From NCED01 sp035493955 (GTDB lineage: Bacteria; Pseudomonadota; Alphaproteobacteria; Caulobacterales; Caulobacteraceae), in contig DATJHI010000016.1 of NCBI GenBank assembly GCA_035493955.1, positions 1 through 64,000 on the forward strand: a DNA stretch of 64,000 nucleotides, read 5' to 3'. The notes under the pieces are model-generated. The model was not told the DNA's origin, searched no databases, and was given only the letters and a program-made list of their open reading frames with translations. How positions within the stretch are numbered: the stretch's first letter is position 1; each line of letters starts with the position of its first letter. Shown here piece by piece: positions 1 through 7,937 of the stretch. The position numbers and the translations under genes are program-made.

Positions 1-801
1 TCGCTTGAGGGCGTGCGCGAGGACGTCGTCGACATCGTCCTGAACATCAAGCAACTGGCCGTGCGCATGCACGCCGAAGGCCCCAAGCGCATGACGCTGC
101 GGGCCACGGGCCCGGGGCCGGTCACCGCCGGGCAGATCGACGCCCCGTCCGACATCGAGATCCTGAACCCCAACCACGTGCTTTGCACGCTGGACGACGG
201 GGCGACGGTGCGCATGGAGCTGACGGTGCAGAACGGCAAGGGGTACGTCCCGGCCGACCGTAACCGTCCCGAGGACGCCCCGATCGGCCTGATCGCGGTC
301 GACGCCCTCTATTCGCCGGTGAAGCGCGTCGCCTACCGCGTCGAGCCGACCCGCCAGGGCCAGAGCCTCGACTACGACAAGCTGATCATGGAAGTGGAGA
401 CCAACGGCGCGGTCACGCCGGTGGACGCGGTCGCCTACGCGGCTCGCATTCTGCAGGACCAGCTCCAGATCTTCATCACCTTCGAGGAGCCCAAGAAGCC
501 GTCGGCGGAGGAGGGCAAGCCCGAGCTGCCGTTCAACCCGGCGCTGCTCAAGAAGGTGGACGAGCTCGAACTGTCGGTCCGTTCGGCCAACTGCCTGAAG
601 AACGACAACATCGTCTACATCGGCGACCTGATCCAGAAGACCGAGGCGGAGATGCTCCGCACCCCGAACTTCGGCCGCAAATCGCTGAACGAGATCAAGG
701 AAGTGCTGGGTTCGATGAACCTCCACCTCGGTATGGACGTGCCGAACTGGCCGCCCGAAAACATCGAAGACCTAGCCAAGAAGTTCGAAGACCAGATTTA
801 G
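1..801 (+). CDS. rpoA: RNA polymerase alpha subunit, C-terminal part (5' truncated)
   Basis: This is the last 266 residues of the RNA polymerase alpha subunit. The family is about 335-340 residues long, so the start lies before base 1; the frame is open from the first base. The visible part ends the dimerising N-terminal domain (EGVREDVVDIVLNIK), passes an acidic and proline-rich linker near visible residues 162-177, and finishes with the C-terminal domain that contacts UP elements and activators. That domain is recognisable from RTPNFGRKSLNEIKE. rplQ follows 155 bases downstream on the same strand, the usual end of the alpha operon. The identification is secure. Confidence 0.97.
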   Translation, partial: SLEGVREDVVDIVLNIKQLAVRMHAEGPKRMTLRATGPGPVTAGQIDAPSDIEILNPNHVLCTLDDGATVRMELTVQNGKGYVPADRNRPEDAPIGLIAVDALYSPVKRVAYRVEPTRQGQSLDYDKLIMEVETNGAVTPVDAVAYAARILQDQLQIFITFEEPKKPSAEEGKPELPFNPALLKKVDELELSVRSANCLKNDNIVYIGDLIQKTEAEMLRTPNFGRKSLNEIKEVLGSMNLHLGMDVPNWPPENIEDLAKKFEDQI

Positions 802-822
802 GCGCTACCCCGCGTCGCTCCG

Positions 823-838
823 GGCCGCTTGCGCGGCC
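823..838 (+). terminator. small hairpin in the rpoA-rplQ spacer
   Basis: A perfect 6-bp stem (GGCCGC / GCGGCC) closes a TTGC tetraloop 22 bases after the rpoA stop codon. It is followed by a G/C-rich stretch and only three T residues, so it is more likely an attenuator, mRNA-stability or processing hairpin than a full terminator. rplQ is expected to be co-transcribed with rpoA. Confidence 0.3.
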
Positions 839-956
839 TGGGCCCTTTGATGCCGCAACAGCGGCGGAGGGTCCCGACGCTTCGTGATGACCCGGGCGGG
901 AGCCGGTCGGGATTTGTTCAGGTTGGCGCGACAAGCGCCGCACGAGGAGACTAGCC

Positions 957-1367
957 ATGCGTCACGGTTCCGCCCACCGCAAGCTCGGCCGCACCACCGC
1001 GCACCGCACCGCCATGTTCGCCAACATGGCGGCCAGCCTGATCAAGCACGAACAGATCGTCACCACCCTGCCCAAGGCCAAGGAGCTTCGCCCCTTCGTC
1101 GAGAAACTGGTGACCCTGGCCAAGCGCGGCGACCTGCACGCCCGCCGTCAGGCCATCAGCCACGTGCGCGACGTCGAGCAGGTCGGCAAGCTGTTCGCCA
1201 CCCTCGGCCCCCGCTACTCCGCCCGCAACGGCGGCTACATCCGGGTGCTGAAGGCCGGTTTCCGTCACGGCGACAACGCCCCGATGGCGGTGATCGAATT
1301 CGTCGACCGCGACACTGCCGCCAAGGGCCTCGACTCAGGCCCCACCATGGGCGGCGACGCGGCCTGA
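957..1367 (+). CDS. rplQ: 50S ribosomal protein L17
   Basis: L17 is a large-subunit ribosomal protein. The start is the canonical MRHGSAHRKLGRTTAHR, with the Shine-Dalgarno GAGGAGA at 944-950, six bases before the ATG. The core (residues 20-116: HEQIVTTLPKAKELR, KLFATLGPRYSARNGGY) is followed by a short 20-residue tail ending GPTMGGDAA, typical of alphaproteobacterial L17. At 136 residues it has the family length. It is the last gene of the alpha operon and a strong intrinsic terminator follows it within 30 bases. Confidence 0.97.
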   Translation: MRHGSAHRKLGRTTAHRTAMFANMAASLIKHEQIVTTLPKAKELRPFVEKLVTLAKRGDLHARRQAISHVRDVEQVGKLFATLGPRYSARNGGYIRVLKAGFRHGDNAPMAVIEFVDRDTAAKGLDSGPTMGGDAA

Positions 1368-1393
1368 TCCTTCGAGCCAGACGTCAGATTTGC

Positions 1394-1430
1394 AAAACCC
1401 CCGGGGCACGCGCTCCGGGGGTTTTTCTTT
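1394..1430 (+). terminator. Rho-independent terminator of the rpoA-rplQ operon
   Basis: A 7-bp G/C stem (CCCCCGG at 1398-1404, CCGGGGG at 1415-1421) closes a 10-base loop and is flanked by AAAA on the left and TTTTTCTTT on the right. With the A:T pairs the stem reaches 11 bp. This is a textbook intrinsic terminator 27 bases after the rplQ stop. Confidence 0.9.
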
Positions 1431-1536
1431 GCAGGCCGAAGAGGCCAAGCGCCGCCGGGGAAGGCGTTTGGCGGCGCCACTCCGCCATGTTTTGGCGTTA
1501 AACTGACCCGCACGTTCCGCTCGAGATCACCGCCCC

Positions 1537-2949
1537 ATGCGCCTAAGCCGCCTTTGTCTGCCGATCCTGGCCCTGCTGGCCGCCTGTTCCGACCCGACCA
1601 GCCGGACCACTGCCCAGACCCTTCCGGCCACCCCGCTCGCCGCGCCCAATCGCGAGGTTCCGCGGGATGCGGCGACCATGCGGGCCTCCTTCGCGCCGGT
1701 CGTGCGCAAGGCCGCCCCCGCCGTGGTCAATGTCTATAGCCAGCGCCGGGTGCGCCAGCAGGTCGATCCGTTCTGGGAAATGTTCGGCGGCGGGGCCGGC
1801 ATCCCGCGCGAACGGGTGGCCCAGTCCCTCGGCTCGGGAGTGATCGTCCGCGACGACGGCCTGATCGTCACCAACAACCATGTCATCGAGGGCGGCGAGC
1901 AGATCCGCGTGGCCCTGGCCGACCGGCGCGAGTTTCCGGCCCGGGTGCTGCTGGCGGACCCGCGGGCGGACCTGGCCGTGCTGAAGATCGACGTCGGGAC
2001 CGAGCGCCTGCCGGTGTTGCCGCTCGCCGCACGCGACGACGCCGAGGTGGGCGACCTGGTCCTGGCCATCGGCGACCCGTTCGGGGTCGGACAGACCGTG
2101 ACCAACGGCATCGTCTCGGCCCTGGCCCGCACCGACGTCGGCGCCAGCGACTTCTCCTTCTTCATCCAGACCGACGCCCCGATCAATCCGGGCAATTCCG
2201 GCGGGCCGCTGGTCGACATGGCCGGCAACATCATCGGCATCAACACCCTGATCTATTCCCGCAGCGGCGGCTCCAACGGCATCGGCTTCGCCATCCCCGC
2301 CGGCATGGTGCGCCGGGTGGTGGATACCGCCATCGGCGGCGGCCAGGCGGTCGTGCGCCCCTGGCTCGGCGCCCGCACCCAGACCGTCAGCGCCGACGTG
2401 GCCAAGGGCCTGGGCATGGACCGGCCGCAGGGAGTCCTGGTGTCCGCGGTCTATCCGGGCGGCCCGGCCGCGCGCGCCGGCCTGCACGAGGGCGACGTGA
2501 TCCTGTCCCTCGACGGCCAGGTCGTGAACGACGACGCCGCGCTCAACTATATGGTCGCCACCCGCCGCCCGGGGGACGACCTCGCCCTGTCGGTGCGAGG
2601 CAAGGGCCAGACCCGCAGCCTGCCCGTGCACGTGCAGAGCCCGCCCGATACGCCGGCGAAGGACGAGCGGACCCTGGCGGGGCAGCAGCCCCTGGCGGGA
2701 GCGACGGTGATCAACCTGTCTCCGGCCGCCGCCTCGGATCTCGGCGCCGACCCCTTCGCCACCGGGGTGATGATCACCAAGGCGGGCGGGATCGCGGCCC
2801 AGGCCGGCTTTCGCCCCGGCGACCTGGTGCGCACGGTCAACGGCCGGGCCGTCGGCTCAGTCCGCGACCTGGCCGCCGCCGTCGCCGGCTCCCAGCGCTG
2901 GCGCATCGTCATCGAGCGCGATGGCGAAGAGGTGACGGCCGATTTCTAG
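1537..2949 (+). CDS. HtrA/Deg-family serine protease, predicted lipoprotein
   Basis: Periplasmic protein quality-control protease of the HtrA family. The trypsin-like catalytic triad is visible: His115 (TNNHVIEGG), Asp145 (DPRADLAVLK) and Ser221 in NPGNSGGPL. Two PDZ domains follow, about residues 280-365 (WLGARTQTV, GDVILSLDG) and 385-470 (GDLVRTVNG). The N-terminus carries a lipobox, LLAAC with Cys17, so the enzyme is probably lipid-anchored and not soluble like E. coli DegP. At 470 residues with two PDZ domains it is DegP/DegQ-like, not DegS. The ATG start has no strong Shine-Dalgarno, but the signal peptide begins there. It stands alone between the rplQ terminator and a repeat element. 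Confidence 0.9.
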   Translation: MRLSRLCLPILALLAACSDPTSRTTAQTLPATPLAAPNREVPRDAATMRASFAPVVRKAAPAVVNVYSQRRVRQQVDPFWEMFGGGAGIPRERVAQSLGSGVIVRDDGLIVTNNHVIEGGEQIRVALADRREFPARVLLADPRADLAVLKIDVGTERLPVLPLAARDDAEVGDLVLAIGDPFGVGQTVTNGIVSALARTDVGASDFSFFIQTDAPINPGNSGGPLVDMAGNIIGINTLIYSRSGGSNGIGFAIPAGMVRRVVDTAIGGGQAVVRPWLGARTQTVSADVAKGLGMDRPQGVLVSAVYPGGPAARAGLHEGDVILSLDGQVVNDDAALNYMVATRRPGDDLALSVRGKGQTRSLPVHVQSPPDTPAKDERTLAGQQPLAGATVINLSPAAASDLGADPFATGVMITKAGGIAAQAGFRPGDLVRTVNGRAVGSVRDLAAAVAGSQRWRIVIERDGEEVTADF

Positions 2950-3004
2950 CCGACGTCGCGTCGGTCCTTTCGGCCACGCAGACACTCCGTTTTGCGCTCG
3001 TTCA

Positions 3005-3112
3005 CGACGATTTTGGATCGAACCAATCCAAAATCATAAAACGTGATCGATTCTAGGTGCTTAGGGCGGGATGCTCGTGAAAAGCCGGCATCCACTTTTT
3101 CGCATCCCGCTT
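3005..3112. repeat. mosaic palindromic intergenic repeat
   Basis: The spacer between the protease and rarA holds two perfect inverted repeats in tandem. The first pairs 3009-3018 with 3026-3035 (GATTTTGGAT arms). The second pairs 3066-3074 with 3102-3110 (GCGGGATGC arms). Between them is AAAACGTGATCGATTCTA. The A+T-rich first half contrasts with its surroundings. From memory, very similar composite elements (a TTTGGATCGA palindrome followed by a GCGGGATGC palindrome) are dispersed between genes in many alphaproteobacteria. I see no second copy in this window. Confidence 0.7.
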
Positions 3113-3135
3113 TGGCCTTCTGGTAGCTTGCCCCG

Positions 3136-4443
3136 ATGACGGATCTTTTCGAAGCCGCGGGGCTGACCCCCTCAGCCCCGCGCCCCTTGGCCGAGCGGCT
3201 GCGCCCCAGGACCCTGGACGAGGTGGTGGGGCAGGAGCATCTGCTCGGCCCGGAGGGTCCCATTGGCCGCATGGCGGCGGCCAAGCGGCTGTCGTCGATG
3301 ATCCTGTGGGGGCCGCCGGGCGTCGGCAAGACCACCATTGCCCGCCTGTTGGCCCAGGCGGCGGGCTATGAGTTCCAGCAGTTGTCGGCGGTGTTCTCCG
3401 GTGTCGCCGACCTGAAGAAAGCCTTCGAAACGGCGCGGGGCCGCCGGGCCGCCGGCCAGGCCACCCTGCTGTTCGTCGACGAGATCCATCGCTTCAACCG
3501 GGCCCAGCAGGACGGCTTCCTGCCCTATGTCGAGTCCGGCGACGTCACCCTGGTCGGGGCCACCACCGAAAACCCCTCCTTCGAGCTGAACGGGGCGCTC
3601 TTGTCCCGCGCCCAGGTCTATGTGCTGCGCCGGCTGGACGAGGCGGCGCTGGAGACCCTGCTGACCCGGGCCGAGGCGGACGAGGGCAGGGCGCTTCCGG
3701 TCACGCCGGAGGCCCGCGAGGCGCTGATCGCCATGGCCGACGGGGACGGCCGCTATGTCCTGACCCTGGCCGAGACCCTGTTCGCCATCGGCCAGGACCA
3801 GCCGCTGGACCGGGCGGACCTGGCTGCGGTGCTGCAGCGCCGCTCCCCCGCCTACGACAAGGACCGGGAGGAGCACTACAACCTGATCAGCGCCCTGCAT
3901 AAGTCGATCCGCGGCTCCGACCCGGACGCGGCCCTGTACTGGCTGGCGCGGATGTTGACCGGCGGGGAGGAGCCCTTGTTCATCGCCAGGCGGCTGATCC
4001 GCGCGGCGGTGGAGGACATCGGGACCGCCGATCCCACGGCCATACTGGTCGCCACCGCCGCCAAGGACGTCTACGACTTCCTGGGCAGCCCCGAGGGCGA
4101 ACTGGCCCTGGCCCAGGTGGTCGTGCACCTGGCCTCAGCGCCCAAGTCCAACGCCGTCTACACCGCCTACAAGGCCGCCGCCGCCGCCGCCCGCGAGACC
4201 GGCTCGCTGGGGCCGCCCGAGCATATCCGCAACGCCCCGACCAAGCTGATGAAGGACCTGGGCTACGGCCAGGGCTACGCCTACGACCACGACGTGGAGG
4301 GCGGCTTCTCCGGCCAGAACTACTTCCCCGACGGCATGGAGCGGCGCCAGTTCTACAAGCCCGGGGGCGAAGGGGCCGAGGCGCGGATCAAGGAACGCCT
4401 GGACCGCTGGGCGGCGATCCGCCGCGAACGGGGGGAGGGGTGA
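3136..4443 (+). CDS. rarA: replication-associated recombination protein A (AAA+ ATPase)
   Basis: RarA/MgsA is a clamp-loader-like AAA+ ATPase that acts at stalled replication forks. Walker A is GPPGVGKT (residues 59-66) and Walker B is LLFVDEIHRF (111-120). The sensor 1 region reads LVGATTENPSFELNGALLSR, and the C-terminal oligomerisation part contains HKSIRGSDPDAALYWLARML, diagnostic for the family. Length 435 residues is normal. The N-terminus MTDLFEAAG followed by LAERLRPRTLDEVVGQEH supports the ATG at 3136. It starts just after the palindromic repeat. Confidence 0.96.
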   Translation: MTDLFEAAGLTPSAPRPLAERLRPRTLDEVVGQEHLLGPEGPIGRMAAAKRLSSMILWGPPGVGKTTIARLLAQAAGYEFQQLSAVFSGVADLKKAFETARGRRAAGQATLLFVDEIHRFNRAQQDGFLPYVESGDVTLVGATTENPSFELNGALLSRAQVYVLRRLDEAALETLLTRAEADEGRALPVTPEAREALIAMADGDGRYVLTLAETLFAIGQDQPLDRADLAAVLQRRSPAYDKDREEHYNLISALHKSIRGSDPDAALYWLARMLTGGEEPLFIARRLIRAAVEDIGTADPTAILVATAAKDVYDFLGSPEGELALAQVVVHLASAPKSNAVYTAYKAAAAAARETGSLGPPEHIRNAPTKLMKDLGYGQGYAYDHDVEGGFSGQNYFPDGMERRQFYKPGGEGAEARIKERLDRWAAIRRERGEG

Positions 4444-4455
4444 GGGCCATGGAGT

Positions 4456-4609
4456 CCTTCTCCCCTTGCGGGAGACGGTGTCGGCGGAGCCGACGGATGG
4501 GGGGTCGCGCAGACGGCGCCCTCAGTGTCCTTGAAACCAGAAACCGGGCGGGGCGGCGCAACCCGTCATCCGACCCTCCGGGACGCCTTCTTCCGCAAGG
4601 GGAGAGGGG
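4456..4609. repeat. long inverted repeat overlapping the ribosome binding site of the next gene
   Basis: TCTCCCCTTGCGG at 4459-4471 is repeated inverted at 4593-4605, giving a perfect 13-bp stem around roughly 120 bases. A smaller internal palindrome (GTCGG / CCGAC, 4480-4494) lies near the left arm. The text CTCCCCTTGCGGGAGA with GTCGGCGGAGCCGACGGATG resembles a high-copy intergenic repeat I remember from Caulobacteraceae genomes. The right arm supplies the GGAGAGGGG Shine-Dalgarno of the TTG-started pseudouridine synthase gene at 4613. Confidence 0.7.
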
Positions 4610-4612
4610 CGC

Positions 4613-5389
4613 TTGAAATTGCCTCCACAGCCCAAGGCCATCGACCGCGCCATCCAGCTCACCCCCGAGGAGATCGCCTTCGTCCGGTCGCTGGTGATCC
4701 ACGAGGACGCGGCCATCCTGGCGCTGAACAAGCCCGCGGGCCTGTCCAGCCAGGGCGGGCGCGGCCAGGTCCATACCCTGGACGAACTGCTGTGGGCCTT
4801 CGCCAGGGCCAGCGGAAACCGGCCGCGGCTGGTCCACCGCCTCGACCGCGACACCTCCGGGGTGATCCTCACCGCCCGCACCAAGCCGGCGGCAGCCTAC
4901 CTCGGCAAGGCGCTGATGGCCCGGCGGGGCTTCGACAAGACCTATATCGCCCTGATCGCCCCGGGTCCGCCCGATCCGCGCGAGGGCCGGATCGAGGTCC
5001 CCCTACGCCGGGACGAGGTCGGCCGCGAGGCGATCATCCGTCCCTGCGCCGCCGATCACCCGGACGCCCAGGCCGCCCTGACCCTCTACCGGACCCTGGA
5101 GGCGGGGGAGGGCGCGGCCCTCGTCGAACTGCGCCCCGAAACCGGCCGCATGCACCAGTTGCGGGTCCACCTGGCCTCGATCGGCCGGCCGATCCTGGGC
5201 GACGCCCGCTATGGGGGAGGCCTGACCCTGAACGGGTCGGCGGTCCCCCGGCTGATGCTGCACGCGCGGGCCCTGCGCTTTCCCCATCCGGACGGGGGCT
5301 CGATGCGCGTCGAGGCGCCGCCGCCGGAGGACTTCCGCGAGGCCGCGGCGCGGGCGGGCATAAGGCCGGGCGTCACGCCACCAGGTTGA
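4613..5389 (+). CDS. RluA-family pseudouridine synthase
   Basis: Converts uridine to pseudouridine in rRNA or tRNA. The catalytic motif HRLDRDTSG is at about residues 76-84, with its aspartate as the catalytic residue. Other family blocks are ILALNKPAGLSSQGG, the GFDKTYIALI strand, PETGRMHQLRVHLASIG and PILGDARYGG. The length of 258 residues indicates a short form without the N-terminal S4 domain seen in RluC and RluD. The start is TTG at 4613 with GGAGAGGGG four bases upstream, because the conserved N-terminal sequence (KLPPQPKAIDRA) begins there and no ATG is available. The 3' end overlaps the convergent TadE-like gene by 17 bases. Which uridine it modifies cannot be told. Confidence 0.88.
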   Translation: MKLPPQPKAIDRAIQLTPEEIAFVRSLVIHEDAAILALNKPAGLSSQGGRGQVHTLDELLWAFARASGNRPRLVHRLDRDTSGVILTARTKPAAAYLGKALMARRGFDKTYIALIAPGPPDPREGRIEVPLRRDEVGREAIIRPCAADHPDAQAALTLYRTLEAGEGAALVELRPETGRMHQLRVHLASIGRPILGDARYGGGLTLNGSAVPRLMLHARALRFPHPDGGSMRVEAPPPEDFREAAARAGIRPGVTPPG

Positions 5390-5933
5390 TGGTCGTGGAC
5401 GCCCGAGGGTACATGTAGACCGACGAATACAGGTTGAGGTTGCCGATCTTCAGGAAGTCGAGGATCGGCGTGTAGGTGTAGGTCACTTCGCTGAAGATGA
5501 CATTGGTGTTCGCCACCTTCAGCGCCGCCGGCACTGTGATCGCCGCGCCAGCCTTCTTCGCCGTTCCGTTCAGCGTCTGGCTCCAGGCCACCGTGGCGGT
5601 GCCGGAATTATCGATGTTGATGCAGGTCACCACCACCTTGGCCTTCGACGCCGGATTGGGCGCCAGCACCTGGGTCGAGGCGGCCAGGATGTCGGGCATC
5701 TGCTGGCTGATGCTGATGGTGCTGTACTGGGCCACCAGGTTGGACACCGTGCCGGCGGCCAGGGACACGGTGCGGTCCAGGGCGATCGCCTGCGTCACCT
5801 CGGTGGAGCCGAAGCACAGCAGAAGCAGGGCCGGCAGGATCAGGGCGAATTCGGTGGCGGCGATGCCCCTGCGGTCGCCGGCGAGGGTGCAGCAGGCGAG
5901 GCGGACGCGGCGTCTGGCGGTGCGAAGGATCAT
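5373..5933 (-). CDS. TadE-like pilus assembly/pseudopilin-family protein (second of two)
   Basis: A TadE-family protein. The N-terminus has the TadE signature: a charged leader (RRRVRLACCTLAGDRRG) followed by IAATEFALILPALLLLCFG, a type IV pilin-like hydrophobic helix with the conserved glutamate. The remaining 130 residues form a predicted extracytoplasmic domain rich in Thr, Asn and Val. Length 186 residues fits the family. It is the last gene of a three-gene minus-strand operon: the preceding TadE-like gene ends one base before its ATG. Such proteins are processed minor pseudopilins of Flp/Tad systems or adhesive surface appendages. No tadA, tadB or prepilin peptidase gene lies in the window. 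Confidence 0.85.
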   Translation of the reverse strand: MILRTARRRVRLACCTLAGDRRGIAATEFALILPALLLLCFGSTEVTQAIALDRTVSLAAGTVSNLVAQYSTISISQQMPDILAASTQVLAPNPASKAKVVVTCINIDNSGTATVAWSQTLNGTAKKAGAAITVPAALKVANTNVIFSEVTYTYTPILDFLKIGNLNLYSSVYMYPRASTTINLVA

Positions 5934-5934
5934 G

Positions 5935-6477
5935 TCAGAAGGGCTCGTTCCGGAACACGGCGGTCCCCATCAGCAGCCGGTAGTTGCCGTTCATGTTCGA
6001 CATGTTGAACCCCAGGGGCCCGATGAACACCGGCCACTGGTAGAACACCTGAACCATCATGATGTCGCCGACGCCGCCCGTGTTGTAGCTGAGGCTGGCG
6101 CTGTTGAAGGTCCCGTTCACCAGCGGATTGAGCTGGGTGACCGAGGTGAAGCTGTTGAATTTCTGCACGTTCACCTTCAGCCCGGAGCAGGTGAACATCG
6201 CCTTGGCGTTGTTGCAGACGTCGGTCTGGAACTGGCTGCTGGTCATGGCCGCGTTCTGGGCCTGGCCGGTCATGATCAGGCGCGCCGACTTGGTCACCGC
6301 CGTCTGCAGCACCTGCTGGGCCAGGAACACCGTGCCGATCTGGAAGATGGCGAAGACGATGGAGAAGAAGGGCAGGGCGACGAAGGCGAACTCCACCGCC
6401 GTGGCCCCGTCGCGCGATCGCGCCAGCCTGCTGAGGAAGCGGGGCAGGGTCGGGGAGGTGATGCGGCGCGCCGTCAT
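5935..6477 (-). CDS. TadE-like pilus assembly/pseudopilin-family protein (first of two)
   Basis: Second TadE-family member of the operon, 180 residues. The leader LPRFLSRLARSRDGATAVEFAFVALPF contains the Gly-Ala-x-Ala-Val-Glu-Phe core of TadE pseudopilins and runs into a hydrophobic helix (FFSIVFAIFQIG). I chose the ATG at 6477 because it overlaps the stop of the upstream TadG-like gene (ATGA) and begins just before the leader; a longer open frame reaches to 6714 but lies inside that gene. Two cysteines (VCNNAKAMFTCSG) could form a disulfide in the exported domain. Confidence 0.85.
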   Translation of the reverse strand: MTARRITSPTLPRFLSRLARSRDGATAVEFAFVALPFFSIVFAIFQIGTVFLAQQVLQTAVTKSARLIMTGQAQNAAMTSSQFQTDVCNNAKAMFTCSGLKVNVQKFNSFTSVTQLNPLVNGTFNSASLSYNTGGVGDIMMVQVFYQWPVFIGPLGFNMSNMNGNYRLLMGTAVFRNEPF

Positions 6478-7781
6478 TTCGACAGGTGGGCCGATTGCAC
6501 CGCCAGGGCGAACAGGCTGGACAGGGCGGCGGAGATGTCGCCCCCGGTCTGCACCTCGTAGAACAGTCCCGGCGAGGCGCAGTTCTGCAGGGTGGGGCTG
6601 ATGTTCGGCTGGAACGGGGCGATATTGTTCACGTAGAAGCTGTTCGACGGCAGCGGCAGATAGGTGGTGTAAAGCACCGCGATGCGGATGCCCCTGGTCT
6701 TGATGGTGTCGCACAGGGCGGTGTCGATCACCGATATCTTCCGGGTGACGCCCGAGCCGCTGTTGGTGTCTTCGTCCCCGACCCCGTCGGTTACGAAGAA
6801 CATCACCTCTTGCGGCGTGTCGCCGCTGACGGCTGTGCCGCTGCCGGGATCAGGCATGAGGGTGTTCAGGCTCTGCATCGCCTTGGTGTAGTTGGTGTCC
6901 GTATCGTTGTTGTTGTTCGTCTTGCTCAGGTAGCTATTGGAATAGACCGTAAGGAAGTTGATATTTCCCGCCGCGGTCTTGGCGGTGCTCAAATTTGAAG
7001 TCAGCGGCTGGATGGTGTTGAAATTGGTGTCAAAGGTGTAGATCGCCATCTGATAGTTGGCGTTGTTGGTGTTTTCCGTGTTCTGGGCCGTGGTCATCAG
7101 GTTCTGGGCCGCCGCGCGCACGTTGTCGATCCGCAGGGTCACGCCGAGATTCTGGGAAAGCTGATAGTTGTCGATTCCGTGTGGATTGCCTGCGACGTCG
7201 CTGGAGGTGGGGTTGGTCTCGTGGCAGGCGAAGGCGCAGCCGCCCTGGGCCGAGGTGTTGTTGACCATGGTGTTGATGCCGGCCTGGGTGGCGGCGATGG
7301 CCATGGACGGGGAAGAGTCCAGCAGCAGGTAGAAATTGATGTTGGGGGCCAGGCCGGCGGTGGCCGTGGCGCTGCCGACGAGGTTGATGCTGTTCATGCC
7401 GAGCGCCCCGGAAAAGGCGTTCTGGGAGGCGACGGTGTAGCTCACCGTGACCGTGCGGGCTAAGCCGGCGGTGACGATGTTAACCGTCACGTTGGCCGGG
7501 GCATAGGTGACCCCCGCAATGGAGCTGGCCTGGGCGCCGAAGACGTTCTTGGCCGTGGTCGTGGCCGCCGCGGTCGTGCCCGCCATCGCCGTCGGCGTCA
7601 CCGCGGCCAGGGCGGCGGCGTCCGCCGCGGCGTTCAACTGGGCCTGACGGTCCGCGGCCGAGGTGTAGTCGACCCCGACCCCCACCATCAGCACCAGGGG
7701 AATGGCGGTGATGGCGAAGATCACGGCCACGGTCCCGCGCTTGTCCGTGGCGAACAATCGGGCGAGAAACTTCGACATCAA
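6474..7781 (-). CDS. TadG-like protein with von Willebrand factor A domain
   Basis: First gene of the Tad-like operon, 435 residues. The N-terminus (ATDKRGTVAVIFAITAIPLV) is the TadG/TadE-type hydrophobic helix, followed by the alanine-rich DRQAQLNAAADAAALAA segment typical of TadG. A von Willebrand A domain occupies about residues 150-420: the MIDAS motif DSSPS (in LLLDSSPSMA) is intact, and FFVTDGVGDED supplies the later acidic metal site. Cysteines in GGCAFACHETN and LCDTIK may form disulfides. In Tad systems such proteins sit at the envelope and help assemble or anchor the pilus. The absence of the ATPase and secretin genes suggests a detached accessory locus. Confidence 0.86.
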   Translation of the reverse strand: MMSKFLARLFATDKRGTVAVIFAITAIPLVLMVGVGVDYTSAADRQAQLNAAADAAALAAVTPTAMAGTTAAATTTAKNVFGAQASSIAGVTYAPANVTVNIVTAGLARTVTVSYTVASQNAFSGALGMNSINLVGSATATAGLAPNINFYLLLDSSPSMAIAATQAGINTMVNNTSAQGGCAFACHETNPTSSDVAGNPHGIDNYQLSQNLGVTLRIDNVRAAAQNLMTTAQNTENTNNANYQMAIYTFDTNFNTIQPLTSNLSTAKTAAGNINFLTVYSNSYLSKTNNNNDTDTNYTKAMQSLNTLMPDPGSGTAVSGDTPQEVMFFVTDGVGDEDTNSGSGVTRKISVIDTALCDTIKTRGIRIAVLYTTYLPLPSNSFYVNNIAPFQPNISPTLQNCASPGLFYEVQTGGDISAALSSLFALAVQSAHLSK

Positions 7782-7937
7782 TCCTACCGGCCTCGTCAGG
7801 TTAATCGAGACAATGCCGGATTTGCGGTTTGCACCGCGTTAAGACCGAAGCGATTTCCTGAGGATTGACAAAGTGTCGCTGCCCCGTTGGGCCGATACGG
7901 GCTTTTCCCTCGCCTGTATCTGGCTTCTACTGCAACC

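Noticed and set aside
7865..7899. A perfect TTGACA at 7865-7870 as promoter of the retropepsin fusion gene
   Set aside because: No acceptable -10 hexamer at 16-18 bases; GATACG lies 23 bases downstream.
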